Below are positions 47,454 through 57,842 of a DNA stretch of 64,000 nucleotides, in pieces (positions within the stretch are counted from its first letter, which is position 1; each line of letters starts with the position of its first letter). Location: NCBI GenBank assembly GCA_017983955.1, contig JAGOAJ010000012.1:46010-110009 (forward strand). Reading direction: 5' to 3'. Made by a program: the position numbers and the translations under genes. This stretch comes from Burkholderiaceae bacterium (GTDB taxonomy: Bacteria > Pseudomonadota > Gammaproteobacteria > Burkholderiales > Burkholderiaceae_B). A model generated the notes under the pieces. It was not told the DNA's origin. It saw only the letters and a list, made by a program, of their open reading frames with translations, and did no database searches.

Positions 47454-48325
47454 GCCCTACCCTCCACACCCAACAGACCCTGGGGTCGCAAAATAAGAAT
47501 TAGCGCCATCGCTGCAAACAACATGACATCCGAATAGACCGGATTCACCAGCGACGTCAGGCTTAGGATTTGACCGGCAATCAGGCCACCCAGAATAGCG
47601 CCGGGGAAAGACCCTACGCCGCCCAGAACCACCACAACAAATGACTGTATTAGTACCCGGAAGCCCATATCGGGCACGATGGAAACGATGGGACCGTAGA
47701 TCATGCCTGCAAAACCGGCCGCCGCAGCGCCCAGGGCAAACACCACCAAAAAGGCGCGCTGTATGTTGATGCCCAGTAAACGCACCATCAAGGCATCTTC
47801 GATGCCAGAGCGTATGATCAAACCCAGTCGCGTGCGATACAGCAGGACCCAGAACAGGCCCAGCACGACAGCGGCAATACCTAGAATTTCAATACGATAT
47901 AAGGGATAGACGACAAACCCCAGGTCCACCGTGCCAGCACCCCACGTCGGCACAGGCACACGCTGCCCCACGCCACCATAGATACCACGGATGATCTCGA
48001 CGATAACAATACTGATACCGAAGGTGACCAGGATTTGGTCTTCATGGGGTCGGTTATAAAACCGCTTGATCAGGCCTCGTTCCAGAGCCAGACCTACCAG
48101 TAGGGCAGCCAAAGCGGCGCCAGCTAAACCCAGCACAAAGGAACCTGTGTAAGTAAATACCGTATAACCAGCATAAGCACCCAGCACAAACAACGCGCCG
48201 TGCGCGAAGTTGATCAGGCCGAGTGTCCCGTAAATAATGGTCAACCCGACAGCAATAAGGGACAGCAACACCCCCACTGCCAGGCCGTTAAACACTTGTG
48301 ACATGAATAGGCCTAAGCTAGGCAT
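47450..48325 (-). CDS. Liv-type ABC transporter permease (LivH type)
   Basis: The 291-residue membrane protein has about eight spans and the LivH landmarks LISLIAVGLTIIYGTLGLINFAHGALFVLGAY and GGVGSFPGAILGGLIAG near the C-terminus. It forms the translocation pore with the permease half of the fused protein, whose gene it overlaps by 4 bp. A hairpin in the 70-bp gap upstream separates it from the binding-protein gene. Confidence 0.95.
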   Translation of the reverse strand: MPSLGLFMSQVFNGLAVGVLLSLIAVGLTIIYGTLGLINFAHGALFVLGAYAGYTVFTYTGSFVLGLAGAALAALLVGLALERGLIKRFYNRPHEDQILVTFGISIVIVEIIRGIYGGVGQRVPVPTWGAGTVDLGFVVYPLYRIEILGIAAVVLGLFWVLLYRTRLGLIIRSGIEDALMVRLLGINIQRAFLVVFALGAAAAGFAGMIYGPIVSIVPDMGFRVLIQSFVVVVLGGVGSFPGAILGGLIAGQILSLTSLVNPVYSDVMLFAAMALILILRPQGLLGVEGRA

Positions 48326-48359
48326 ACAAGTCCCCCGTTAAAGTTAGATCAATGTAAGT

Positions 48360-48384
48360 ACTGCAGCGGATTAACCGCTGCAGT
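48360..48384 (-). terminator. Intercistronic hairpin between binding protein and permease genes
   Basis: A perfect 10-bp stem (48360-48369 with 48375-48384) with a 5-nt loop lies 11 bp after the stop of the binding-protein gene. Such hairpins often protect the upstream mRNA or cause partial termination, giving more binding protein than permease. Confidence 0.6.
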
Positions 48385-48395
48385 GGGCACGACAC

Positions 48396-49769
48396 TTAGG
48401 CGGCAGGCGCCATCTTGCAACCGGCGTAGCCTATGGGCGGCAGTGTATCTACCCCATTAGCAACGGCGATAACGTCGACCAGATCATCCTTATTTTTGAT
48501 TTCGGAAGGTTTTTTGCCACGGACGACAGCGAAGTTCGCCGCGCCATCGTGATCTTCGGCACGGAAATACACTTCGCCACCCATGGTGTGGGGTCGCTTG
48601 TGGTTAACGCTGTCTTCCAGTGCCTCGACCACGGCTGCGGGGTAGAAAGTGCCTGCGCGTTCTATGGCATCAGCCCACAACAGCATAGTCATATACGCGT
48701 TGTGCTCGGGGTCACGGGGCTTGGCGCCGAATTTGGCCTCGTAGGCGTCGACAAAGTCTTTTGCAACTTCGTTCTTTTCGCTTTCCGTCCACCAGAACAC
48801 CATGGTTCCGTATACGCCTTCCATGATTTCAGGACCGACTTCTTCCAGCATGTAGGCAGGCAGATAAGGCACGCACATTTTCATGTTTTTCAGCACGCCG
48901 AATTCATGAGCCTGTTTGGCCGAGTTCACCGCGTCAGCGCCGTAGTCCAGATTAATCAGGATATCGGCGCCGCTGTTGGCGATATTAAGCATGTAGGCGC
49001 TATAGTCCGTGGCGCCCAGTGGGTGAATCTGAGGCGAGTCTATGGTGGTCCAACCTTGGGCTTCGGTAAATTCACGCATGTGGTCGTGAATTGAGTGGCC
49101 GTAGTTATAGTCGGGCACCAAATAGATGGCCTTCATATTTTTGCCATAGTCGGCAGCCAATACAGGCGCGATGGCTTTGGCAGCCGTATAGGCGTGGTGA
49201 CACAGACGGAAGCCATAACGGCGGCAGTCTTTTCCTGTGGTGTCGCTGGAGCCACTGATGACGCTGAAATACAGCGTTTTTGCGCGTTCACATGTGTTTT
49301 GCAATGCGATGGCAACTGAGCTGCTGACGCTACCTGCAATCATCATGGCTTTATCTTGACGAATAAAGCGGGTTGCCGCCTGCACGGCGCTATTGGGTTT
49401 GGTTTCAGCGTCACCAACCATTAGCACCAGCTTTTTACCCAATATGCCTTGCTTGGTTAAAGGAGAGACCTTCTTGACGCGTGGATCTCCATTGTTGATC
49501 ATTTCAGCGGCCAGCTCGAAGCCGCGACGCTGTCCTGCGCCTTCGGCCGAATAAGGGCCGGTCAGGTCCAGGGTAAGGCCAGCGACTACGGTGTCGCCTT
49601 TAACGCCTTCGGGATAGTTGCCCAAGGCCGGATAGTCTTTACTTTGTGCCAAGGCTGGCGCAGCCACCCCGGACACCATAAGGCCGCCGGATACTGCTGC
49701 GCCTGTTTTCAGAAAGCTACGGCGATTAGTGGAAGCGGCTTCGTTATTGAGTATGCTTGATTCTTTCAC
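48396..49769 (-). CDS. Liv-type ABC transporter substrate-binding protein, Tat-exported
   Basis: The start is GTG at 49769 with AAGGAG 7 bp upstream. The 457-residue protein has a twin-arginine signal (TNRRSFLK, residues 14-21) followed by a hydrophobic stretch and an AxA-type site (APALAQS). The mature part is a periplasmic type I binding fold (LTLDLTGPYSAEGAGQRRGFELA; GSVSSSVAIALQ). Use of the Tat path suggests the protein folds before export. The ligand is unknown: members near this branch bind amino acids, amides, urea or short acids. It heads the operon that ends with acs. Confidence 0.92.
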   Translation of the reverse strand: MKESSILNNEAASTNRRSFLKTGAAVSGGLMVSGVAAPALAQSKDYPALGNYPEGVKGDTVVAGLTLDLTGPYSAEGAGQRRGFELAAEMINNGDPRVKKVSPLTKQGILGKKLVLMVGDAETKPNSAVQAATRFIRQDKAMMIAGSVSSSVAIALQNTCERAKTLYFSVISGSSDTTGKDCRRYGFRLCHHAYTAAKAIAPVLAADYGKNMKAIYLVPDYNYGHSIHDHMREFTEAQGWTTIDSPQIHPLGATDYSAYMLNIANSGADILINLDYGADAVNSAKQAHEFGVLKNMKMCVPYLPAYMLEEVGPEIMEGVYGTMVFWWTESEKNEVAKDFVDAYEAKFGAKPRDPEHNAYMTMLLWADAIERAGTFYPAAVVEALEDSVNHKRPHTMGGEVYFRAEDHDGAANFAVVRGKKPSEIKNKDDLVDVIAVANGVDTLPPIGYAGCKMAPAA

Positions 49770-49945
49770 TACTTATCTCCTTTGTGGGTACAACTAAAGT
49801 GTGCAAACGTTGTCTCTTACTGCCAGGCAGCACCATTCGTTTGCAGAACGATGCTGCCCTACTTGCTAAGCCCGATTGTTATCTTTTTTATGTGCTGACA
49901 TACACCACATGCGGTTTCTAGTTATTGATTAATAATGGTCTAGCC

Positions 49946-49974
49946 ATAATGTAACCACTTGTGATATGTGTAAA
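49946..49974 (-). promoter_or_regulatory. Candidate promoter of the ABC importer-acs operon
   Basis: On the minus strand, TTTACA (49969-49974) is followed after 17 bp by CATTAT (49946-49951), which would give a leader of about 170 nt before the binding-protein GTG. Both boxes differ from consensus at one or two positions. Confidence 0.45.
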
Positions 49975-50106
49975 CAACTATTTTCAACTGAGTCCCAGAT
50001 TAGCAAAACACCATTCAAGCCACTCCATAGATAAGGACATGGCCTGTCTTGCTTCGGACATTTCGTAATGAATCAGAGGGTAAACGTGAACATTTTTTAT
50101 GGGTAA

Positions 50107-50127
50107 ATCACGGCCTTGCACCGTGAT
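50107..50127 (-). terminator. Candidate terminator of the RND efflux operon
   Basis: A 7-bp stem (ATCACGG at 50107-50113 with CCGTGAT at 50121-50127) with a 7-nt loop lies about 30 bp after the stop of the outer-membrane lipoprotein gene, followed on the minus strand by TTTACCC. Confidence 0.4.
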
Positions 50128-50155
50128 AAAGCAATCACTTCAAGTCAGATGTGAC

Positions 50156-51658
50156 TTATTCGGAAACAGACTCTGAATGCCAACCCCCACCCAGCGCAGC
50201 AATCAGTTGCACGCTGGCAATCAGGCGATCAGTAAGTAGTGAAAGCGCCGCGCGTTCGGTGCTCAAGGCCGTCGTTTCGACTTGGACCACACTAAGGTAA
50301 TCAATCAAACCCGCCTCGTATTGATTGCGGGTTAATTCCAAGGACAGTCGCGCTGCAGCTAAAGCACGGGTCTGAGCGTCTTGCTCCTGATCCAGCACAT
50401 GGCGCTGTATCAGGTAGTCCTCGACCTCACGCAGGGCCGTCAGCACCGTTTGCCGATAGGTCGCCGCCTGGGCGTCGTAAGCGGCCCGCATGGAAGCGAC
50501 GTTGGCCTCGCGGGCTCCGCCATCAAAAATGGCCAATGCCAGAGCAGGACCCAAGGACCAGAAGCTGGCCGGAGAGCTTAGCCACTGCGCCCATTGACCG
50601 CTACGAAAGCCGCCCTGCGCACTTAAGGTCAGGTCGGGAAACCAGGCCGCCTGGGCAACACCTATGCTGGCGTTTGCCTGAGCCGTACGACGCTCCGCGG
50701 CTGCCACATCGGGGCGACGCTGCAGCAATTGAGCAGGTAAGCCTATCGGTATCACAGGCACCTGGGCCAATTGCATATCGTAGGCTACCGATTCTGCAGC
50801 TGCCAGGCTAAACGCGGCAGGTGCTTGTCCGGTTAACACCGCCAGCGCATGCTCCAGCTGTGCACGCTGCCAATTCAAGGCCAGCGCTTGTACCCTGGTA
50901 TTTTCCAATTGAGCCTGGCTAACCGCCACCTCGGCCTGGGCCGCCACGCCGGCCTGATAACGATTCTGCGTCATCGTCAAAGAACGTTCATAGGCTTGTA
51001 ATGTTTGCGCCAGCAGACGTTTTTCATTGTCCATGATACGCAGGCGAAAATAGGTTTGCGCCAAGGTAGATTGCATGCTTAATCGGGTGGTAGCCACGTC
51101 AGCCAAGCTGGCTTGCACCCCGGCTTGGCTGGACTCTACGCTGCGCCTGATCTTGCCCCACAGGTCCACTTCCCAACTGACATTACCCGTCAGGGAAAAC
51201 AGATTGGATGGCCCACCAATGCCGGCGCCACCACCTGCGCTTGCGTCGCCACTACCGCTGCCACTGCCTGAACGGGTAACGCCAGCGCCGGTGCCCAGGG
51301 TCGGAAAAAACCCTGAGCGACTACTTTGCAACAGTGCCTGGGCCTGACGATACTGGGCTTCGACCCGAGCAATATCGAAATTATCGGCGTTGCTGGCGTG
51401 CATCAAGGTATCAAGCACGGGGTCGTGAAACACCGTCCACCAATCGCCACGTAAGACCTCATCGGCTGGCTGGGCGACAACCCAGCCCTGGGTCGTCGCA
51501 TTACCGCCATCAACCGCCGTTAAACCCGCTTCTTTGTAATGGGTGCCCACATCCAGGGCTGGCCGCTGATAATCGGGACCGACGGCACAGGCGGAAATCA
51601 GCACCAACAGCGTGGCACCCGACAGCGCCTTGCCTAGGCGAAATAAAATAGAGGTCAT
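50156..51658 (-). CDS. Efflux outer-membrane lipoprotein (OprM/NodT family)
   Basis: The start at ATG 51658 overlaps the RND gene stop (ATGA). The 500-residue protein begins with a lipoprotein signal (lipobox ISAC, Cys24) followed by AVGPDYQRP, the hallmark of the OprM/NodT branch. Two outer-membrane-factor repeats follow, with a Gly/Ser-rich insertion (about residues 122-142). It is the trimeric exit duct of the tripartite pump encoded upstream on the same strand, corresponding to OpmB in MuxABC-OpmB. Confidence 0.94.
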   Translation of the reverse strand: MTSILFRLGKALSGATLLVLISACAVGPDYQRPALDVGTHYKEAGLTAVDGGNATTQGWVVAQPADEVLRGDWWTVFHDPVLDTLMHASNADNFDIARVEAQYRQAQALLQSSRSGFFPTLGTGAGVTRSGSGSGSGDASAGGGAGIGGPSNLFSLTGNVSWEVDLWGKIRRSVESSQAGVQASLADVATTRLSMQSTLAQTYFRLRIMDNEKRLLAQTLQAYERSLTMTQNRYQAGVAAQAEVAVSQAQLENTRVQALALNWQRAQLEHALAVLTGQAPAAFSLAAAESVAYDMQLAQVPVIPIGLPAQLLQRRPDVAAAERRTAQANASIGVAQAAWFPDLTLSAQGGFRSGQWAQWLSSPASFWSLGPALALAIFDGGAREANVASMRAAYDAQAATYRQTVLTALREVEDYLIQRHVLDQEQDAQTRALAAARLSLELTRNQYEAGLIDYLSVVQVETTALSTERAALSLLTDRLIASVQLIAALGGGWHSESVSE

Positions 51659-54600
51659 GCAGGCGTTCTCCGTGCCCATAGGCGCAAGCGGTCCAGGTAT
51701 AAATAAACCACTGGCGTTGTGTATAAAGTCAGTACTTGGCTAAGTATCAGGCCGCCTGCTATCGTCAGACCCAGCGGGCGGCGCATTTCTACGCCCGCAC
51801 CGGATGCCAGTACCAGCGGCAAGGCGCCAAACAGCGCCGACACTGTGGTCATCATGATAGGGCGAAAGCGCACCAGACAGGCCTGATAGATGGCTTCCTG
51901 TGATGACAGGCCATCGCGCCGCTCGGCCATCAGGGCAAAGTCCACCATCATGATGGCGTTCTTCTTGACTATGCCTATCAGCAAGAACACCCCAATCAAG
52001 GCAATAAACGTAAATTCTGCCCCCACGATCAATAAAGCCAGCAAGGCGCCTATCCCGGCCGATGGCAAGGTAGACAAGATGGTAATCGGGTGTATATAGC
52101 TTTCGTACAGTATGCCCAACACAATGTACATGGTCACCAAAGCAGCCACAATCAACCAGGCCATCTGCGACATGGACTCTTGCAAGGCCTGGGCCGTGCC
52201 CTGAAAGCCCGCCTGTATCTGGTCACTGGGCAGCCCTATGCGTGCCACCGCGCTTTCTATGGACTGAATAGCCTGTTCCAGTACCACCCCCGGCGCCAAG
52301 TTAAAGGAGACGGATTCCGCCGCGAACAAGCCTTGATGGCTGATGCTAAGCGGCGAACTGCTGACCGTAAACCGTGTAAATGCGGATAAAGGCACCCGCT
52401 GCCCGGTGCGCGTCACCACTTCTACCCGCTTTAACGACTCGGCATCCTGTGCGTACTGATCGTCCACCCCCATGACCACATGGTATTGATTCAAGGTGCC
52501 ATAAATGACCGACACCTGGCGCTGACTGAAGGAATTATTCAGGGTGGATGCAATTAACGCCATATCCACGCCCAGCCGCGTGGCGGCATCGCGGTCTATC
52601 TGCAGTTGCACGCGCTGCCCCTTGTCCTCGACATCGGTGTCTACATCCACCAGCTCGGGCAAGTCGGACATGGCCTGGCGCACCTGGGGCAACCAGGTTT
52701 TCAGCAGATCAATCTCGCTACCCAGCAGGCTGTAGTCGTAGGACCCGCCGCTGCTTTGTCGCCCCCCAACGAAAATGTCCTGCTGGGGCACCAAGGTCAA
52801 CCGCGCGCCTGGTTCATTCACGAACTGGCTACGCAAGCGGTTGACGATGTCCATTGCACTGGCTTTGCGCTGGTCCAATGGCTTGAGCTGTATCATCATG
52901 AAGCTGGAATTACTGCCGCCGCGACCGCCAACAAAGCCGGTCACGCTATCGATTCCAGGGTCCTTCAGCAGTCGCTCGGTGAATTTTTCCAATTTCGGCA
53001 GCATGGCATGAAACGAGGTGCCCTGATCGACGCGAAAAAACCCCATCAACTGGCCGGTATCCTGCTGCGGAAAGAAACCTTTGGGTATCGCAGTAAACAA
53101 ATAAACATTCAAGGCGATGGTGCCAAACAGTATCAGCATCATGATGCGACCATGGCGCAAGGCCCAATCCAGCGAGCGTTGATAGCCACGCCAGAAAAAA
53201 TGCCCCATTGCCATAAAGCTGCGTCGGACTACGCCAGCCTGACGTTCGTTGCGCTGAACGGGCTTCAACAAATAGGCGCACATCATGGGCGTTAACGTCA
53301 CCGAAATCAGCAAAGACAACAGTATGGATACTGACAGCGTGACGGCAAACTCGCGAAAGAAGCGACCCGGCAAGCCCCCCATAAACAGCATGGGAATAAA
53401 CACCGCGACCAACGACAAGGTCATGGCCAGCACCGTAAAGCCAACTTCGCGAGCCCCGCGTATGGCCGCCCTGACCGGCGGGACGCCTTTTTCCAGGTAG
53501 CGCATAATGTTTTCCAGCACGACGATGGCGTCATCCACCACAAAGCCGGTCGCCACAATAAGCGCCATCAAGGAAATCGTATTCAAGGTGTAATCAAACC
53601 ACCACATGAAGGCAAAGGTCGTAATCAAGGAAGCTGGCACGGCCACTGCCGGTATCAGCGCTGCGCGCCAATTACGCAAGAACAGCAAAACCACCAGTAC
53701 CACCAGCACGACAGCCACCATCAAAGTGAACTGGGCCTCGTGTAAAGAGGCCCGGATACTGGGTGTGCGGTCCTGTGCCACGGTCAGGCTGACACTGGCC
53801 GGCAACATGGCCTGAAAGCTAGGCAACTGCTGGTGTATCTGGTCCACCGTCTGGATAATATTGGCGTCGGCCTGGCGGCGCACGATCAGCAACACCGCTT
53901 GCTGATCATTCAGAAAGCCCATGTTGAATACGTCTTCGACGGAATCCTCGACCCTGGCGACGTCCTCTAGACGCACTGGCGAACCGTCGCGCCAGGCGAC
54001 GATCAATGGTCGGTACTGAGCGGCCTTGGTCAACTGCCCGCCCGAACCTATCTGCCAGTGATACTGGTCATTTTCCACCATACCATTGGGCCGCATGGTA
54101 TTGGCGCCAGACAACGCCGCCCTGACATCGTCCAGGGCCACGCCAGCGCTATTCAAGGCCAGGGGATTAAGGCTGACGCGTATCGCCGGCAAGGAACTGC
54201 CGCCCACATCGACCTCGCCCACCCCAGACACCTGCGACAGCTTTTGCCCTATAACCGTAGAGGCCAGGTCATACAGCTGGCCCTGGGTCATGGTCTTGGA
54301 CGTTAGCGCCAGCACCATGATGGGCGCCGAGGCCGGATTCACTTTGCGATAGGTGGGCACACTGCGCATGCTGGATGGCAACAGACTACGCGCCGCATTA
54401 ATGGCCGCCTGCACATCACGTGCTGCGCCATTAATGTCTCTGTCCATATCGAACATCAAGCTGATGCGGGTGGACCCTTCCGAACTACGCGAGCTCATGT
54501 CGCTTAAGCCCGCAATGGCCCCCAGCGACTGCTCTAGCGGTGTCGCCACACTGGACGCCATGGTTTCAGGACTGGCTCCAGACAGCTGGGCCGTGACCGA

Positions 54601-54735
54601 GATCATAGGGAAATCCACCTGGGGCAAAGGCGCCACAGGCAATAGATACCAGGCCAGCCCGCCCGACAGCACCGCCGCCAGACACAGCAGGGTCGTGGTG
54701 ACCGGCCGCAGTATGAATAAGGAAAAAAACCTCAT
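51655..54735 (-). CDS. RND efflux pump permease, MdtC/MuxC type
   Basis: The 1026-residue protein has the RND layout: 12 membrane helices and two large periplasmic loops. Landmarks include [39 protein letters not shown] at the start, the proton-relay aspartates in [14 protein letters not shown], and [15 protein letters not shown] in the second half. It forms a heteromer with the MdtB-type permease, whose gene it overlaps by 4 bp. Such two-permease pumps export novobiocin, bile salts and related compounds in known cases. Confidence 0.95.
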   Translation of the reverse strand: MRFFSLFILRPVTTTLLCLAAVLSGGLAWYLLPVAPLPQVDFPMISVTAQLSGASPETMASSVATPLEQSLGAIAGLSDMSSRSSEGSTRISLMFDMDRDINGAARDVQAAINAARSLLPSSMRSVPTYRKVNPASAPIMVLALTSKTMTQGQLYDLASTVIGQKLSQVSGVGEVDVGGSSLPAIRVSLNPLALNSAGVALDDVRAALSGANTMRPNGMVENDQYHWQIGSGGQLTKAAQYRPLIVAWRDGSPVRLEDVARVEDSVEDVFNMGFLNDQQAVLLIVRRQADANIIQTVDQIHQQLPSFQAMLPASVSLTVAQDRTPSIRASLHEAQFTLMVAVVLVVLVVLLFLRNWRAALIPAVAVPASLITTFAFMWWFDYTLNTISLMALIVATGFVVDDAIVVLENIMRYLEKGVPPVRAAIRGAREVGFTVLAMTLSLVAVFIPMLFMGGLPGRFFREFAVTLSVSILLSLLISVTLTPMMCAYLLKPVQRNERQAGVVRRSFMAMGHFFWRGYQRSLDWALRHGRIMMLILFGTIALNVYLFTAIPKGFFPQQDTGQLMGFFRVDQGTSFHAMLPKLEKFTERLLKDPGIDSVTGFVGGRGGSNSSFMMIQLKPLDQRKASAMDIVNRLRSQFVNEPGARLTLVPQQDIFVGGRQSSGGSYDYSLLGSEIDLLKTWLPQVRQAMSDLPELVDVDTDVEDKGQRVQLQIDRDAATRLGVDMALIASTLNNSFSQRQVSVIYGTLNQYHVVMGVDDQYAQDAESLKRVEVVTRTGQRVPLSAFTRFTVSSSPLSISHQGLFAAESVSFNLAPGVVLEQAIQSIESAVARIGLPSDQIQAGFQGTAQALQESMSQMAWLIVAALVTMYIVLGILYESYIHPITILSTLPSAGIGALLALLIVGAEFTFIALIGVFLLIGIVKKNAIMMVDFALMAERRDGLSSQEAIYQACLVRFRPIMMTTVSALFGALPLVLASGAGVEMRRPLGLTIAGGLILSQVLTLYTTPVVYLYLDRLRLWARRTPA

Positions 54736-57700
54736 GGCCTGTCAGCCGCTGCCGCTGGTCCGCGACGGGGGCGCACACGCTGAGCCAACCTATCAAACAT
54801 CAGATAAATGACAGGTGTCGTAAACAAGGTCAACAATTGACTGCACAACAAGCCGCCCACCATAACCAGCCCCAAGGGTTGGCGCAGCTCGGCACCCGAG
54901 CCGCTGGCAAACATCAGTGGTAAGGCACTAAACAAGGCGGCCAACGTCGTCATTAAAATGGGACGAAAACGCAATAACGCAGCTTCGTGAATGGCTTCGC
55001 GGGCAGACAAACCGCGATGACGTTCCGCGTCCAGCGCAAAATCTATCATCATGATGGCATTTTTCTTCACTATGCCTATCAGCAAGATGATGCCTATGAT
55101 GCCTATCATGTCCAGCTCGGTACCACTTAGCAGCAAGGCCAGCAACGCCCCTATGGCGGCTGACGGCAAGGTGGACAATATGGTCACTGGGTGTATATAA
55201 CTTTCATACAGTATCCCCAACACTATGTACATGGTGGCTACAGCCGCCAACATCAGCCACAGGGTGCTGGTCAGCGACGCCTGAAACGCCCTGGCCGCGC
55301 CCTGGAAACGTAAGTCCAAAGACGCCGGCATGGCCAGTTCAGCCTGGACATCACGTATGGCGACGACGGCGTCTGACAGCGCCACGCCCGGCGTCAAGTT
55401 AAACGAAATCGCAACGGCCGGGAACTGCCCCAGGCGCTCTATGGACAACAAAGAATTAGTTTCCGTGATGCTGCCCAGGCTGCTGATGGGGACAGGTGCG
55501 CCTAAAGCCGTGGTCACGTAAATTTGGTCCAGCGCCATGGGATTTTTTCGCCAAGGCTCGCCCACTTCAAGGACCACACGGTATTGCGCAGACTGCGTAA
55601 AAATGGTGGAAATCAGCCGTTGACCAAAGGCGTCGTATAGCGCGTCATCGATGGCCGCTTGGCTAACACCCAAACGTGCCGCCACATCGCGGTCCACGAC
55701 CAAGGTAGTTTCCAAACCGCCGCTTTGCAAGTCGTCAGTAACGCCCTGTAATTCGGGCAGTTTTTTAAGGGCTTCGACCAGTTGCGGGGTCCAGTGCAAC
55801 AGCAGCTCTTGGTTCGGATCGGACAAGGTCATTTGATACTGACTGCGGCTGATCTGGTCGTCCACCGTCAAGTCCTGCACTGGCTGCATAAAGACTTCTA
55901 TTTCCGTCAGATCGGCCAAGCTGTGCGACAAGCGGGCAATAATTTCCTGGGCATTATCGCTGCGTTCGTCAGCAGGCGTTAAGGCGATCTGCATACGCCC
56001 GGTATTCAAGGTGGCATTCGTGCCGTCTATGCCGATAAATGAAGACACCGCCGCCACATCAGGATCTTGCAAAATACGCTGAACCGCCATTTGCTGACGC
56101 TGTGCCATGGACGTAAACGACACCGTTTGCGGTCCCTGGCTAATGGCTTGAATCAGACCCGTATCTTGCTGCGGAAAAAAACCTTTGGGAACGGCCACAT
56201 ACAGCAAGCCCGTCATGACCAGCGTGCCCAGTGCCACCCACAAGGTTAAGCGCTGATGCGCCAACACCCACTGCAGACCCCTGTCGTAGGCTGCAATCAG
56301 GCTATCCATTGCCGCGGCGGCACGCACTTGAAAGCGCGAGTGTTTTTGTTCGGATTCGGGCTTCAGCAAACGCGCGCACATCATGGGCGTCAAGGTCAGC
56401 GAGATCAGCAAGGACAGCAATATGGCCACGGCCAGGGTAATAGCGAATTCCCGGAATAAACGGCCTATGACATCGCTCATGAATAGCAGCGGTATCAAGA
56501 CAGCGATCAGCGACAAGGTCAGTGAAACCAGGGTAAAGCCAATTTGCGACGCCCCCTTTAGGGACGCCTGCAGGGCGGATTCGCCACGCTCTATATACCT
56601 GGCGATGTTCTCTATCATGACGATGGCGTCATCGACCACAAAACCAGTGGCGACGGTCAAGGCCATCAGGGTCAGGTTGTTGATGCTAAAACCCGCCAGG
56701 TACATGATGCCAAAAGTGCCCACCAAGGACAGCGGCACCACCACACTGGGTATCAAGGTGGCAGTCCAGGTGCGTAAAAACACAAAGGTCACCAGCACGA
56801 CCAAGCCTATGGCCAGCAACATTTCGCGCTGCACATGGGAGATCGCCTCGCGTATGGTTTGCGTGCGATCCGTGGCGACAGCTACATCTACCCCAGCGGG
56901 CAAGGAAGCGCGTAATTCCGGCAACAATTGCTGCACCCTGTCCACGACCTCGATCACATTCGCCCCAGGCTGGCGCTGTATATTCAGCAGCACAGCAGGC
57001 GTATCGCCCATCCATGCCGCCTGCCGGGTATTTTCAGCATCACGCTCTATGTGCGCCACATCGCGCAAACGCAAGGGGGCGCCGTTTTCGTAGGCCACAA
57101 TTAACTGCTCGTAGTCCTCTATGGTCTTGAGCTGATCATTGGCATTAATGGTGGTGGAACGTTCTGGCCCATCCAGATTACCCTTGGGCTGGTTCACGTT
57201 GGCGCCCACAACAGCGCTGCGCAAGCTGGCCAACGTCAACTGATGGGACGCCAGGGCCTGGGGATTAGCCTGTATGCGCACAGCGGGGCGCTGCCCACCC
57301 GCGATACTGACCAAACCCACCCCAGAAATTTGCGATAGCTTCTGGGCCACCCGTATGTCGATCAGGTCACGAACCTGATGCAGCGGCAAAGTGGGCGACG
57401 TCACCGCCAGGCTGATGACAGGCGTGTCGGCCGGATTCACCTTGTTATATATAGGCGGCGCGGGCAAATCATTGGGTAATAGATTGGTGGCGGCATTAAT
57501 GGCTGCCTGTACTTCCTGTTCAGCCACGTCCAGCGGCAAGTCCAGGTCAAACATCAACGTCACCAACGACGATCCACCTGAACTGGACGAGGTCATTTGC
57601 GTCAGACCGGGCATCTGGCCGAACTGCCGCTCTAGGGGCGACGTGACCAAAGCGGTCATGACTTCGGGACTGGCCCCTGGATATAAGGTGCTGACCTGTA

Positions 57701-57833
57701 TGGTGGGGTAATCCACCTGCGGCAGGGCCGCCACTGGCAATAGCCGGTATGCCATCAGCCCAGAAATCAACAAAGCCACCATGGCAAGCGTGGTGGCCAC
57801 TGGCCTAAGTATGAAAAGTCGCGACAAATTCAT
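54732..57833 (-). CDS. RND efflux pump permease, MdtB/MuxB type
   Basis: The 1033-residue protein is the first of two tandem RND permeases. It shows [41 protein letters not shown] at the start, the relay aspartates in [14 protein letters not shown] and [15 protein letters not shown], and a Pro/Arg-rich C-terminal tail. Order in the operon (adaptor, MdtB-type, MdtC-type, outer-membrane factor) equals that of mdtABC and muxABC-opmB. It lies 9 bp after the adaptor gene. Confidence 0.95.
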   Translation of the reverse strand: MNLSRLFILRPVATTLAMVALLISGLMAYRLLPVAALPQVDYPTIQVSTLYPGASPEVMTALVTSPLERQFGQMPGLTQMTSSSSGGSSLVTLMFDLDLPLDVAEQEVQAAINAATNLLPNDLPAPPIYNKVNPADTPVISLAVTSPTLPLHQVRDLIDIRVAQKLSQISGVGLVSIAGGQRPAVRIQANPQALASHQLTLASLRSAVVGANVNQPKGNLDGPERSTTINANDQLKTIEDYEQLIVAYENGAPLRLRDVAHIERDAENTRQAAWMGDTPAVLLNIQRQPGANVIEVVDRVQQLLPELRASLPAGVDVAVATDRTQTIREAISHVQREMLLAIGLVVLVTFVFLRTWTATLIPSVVVPLSLVGTFGIMYLAGFSINNLTLMALTVATGFVVDDAIVMIENIARYIERGESALQASLKGASQIGFTLVSLTLSLIAVLIPLLFMSDVIGRLFREFAITLAVAILLSLLISLTLTPMMCARLLKPESEQKHSRFQVRAAAAMDSLIAAYDRGLQWVLAHQRLTLWVALGTLVMTGLLYVAVPKGFFPQQDTGLIQAISQGPQTVSFTSMAQRQQMAVQRILQDPDVAAVSSFIGIDGTNATLNTGRMQIALTPADERSDNAQEIIARLSHSLADLTEIEVFMQPVQDLTVDDQISRSQYQMTLSDPNQELLLHWTPQLVEALKKLPELQGVTDDLQSGGLETTLVVDRDVAARLGVSQAAIDDALYDAFGQRLISTIFTQSAQYRVVLEVGEPWRKNPMALDQIYVTTALGAPVPISSLGSITETNSLLSIERLGQFPAVAISFNLTPGVALSDAVVAIRDVQAELAMPASLDLRFQGAARAFQASLTSTLWLMLAAVATMYIVLGILYESYIHPVTILSTLPSAAIGALLALLLSGTELDMIGIIGIILLIGIVKKNAIMMIDFALDAERHRGLSAREAIHEAALLRFRPILMTTLAALFSALPLMFASGSGAELRQPLGLVMVGGLLCSQLLTLFTTPVIYLMFDRLAQRVRPRRGPAAAADRP

Positions 57834-57842
57834 ACTGCTGTC

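Larger units (their letters stand above)
49770..50155. other. Intergenic region between the ABC importer and efflux operons (no gene seen)
   Basis: The 386-bp AT-richer gap holds the importer promoter and leader near its left side and the end of the efflux operon at its right. A bulged hairpin (49826-49830 to 49854-49858, GGCAGC...GCTGCC around an internal CGTT/AACG stem) lies in the importer leader about 60 bp before the GTG. No open frame with a credible start was found. Confidence 0.6.

Noticed and set aside
48549-49094. Forward 181-codon frame opposite the Liv-type binding protein
   Set aside because: Antisense to a well-supported gene, with no recognised domain.
52606-53295. Forward frames of 229 codons here and 236 codons at 56383-57093 in the RND permeases
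   Set aside because: Antisense to the two RND permease genes and lacking any family signature.
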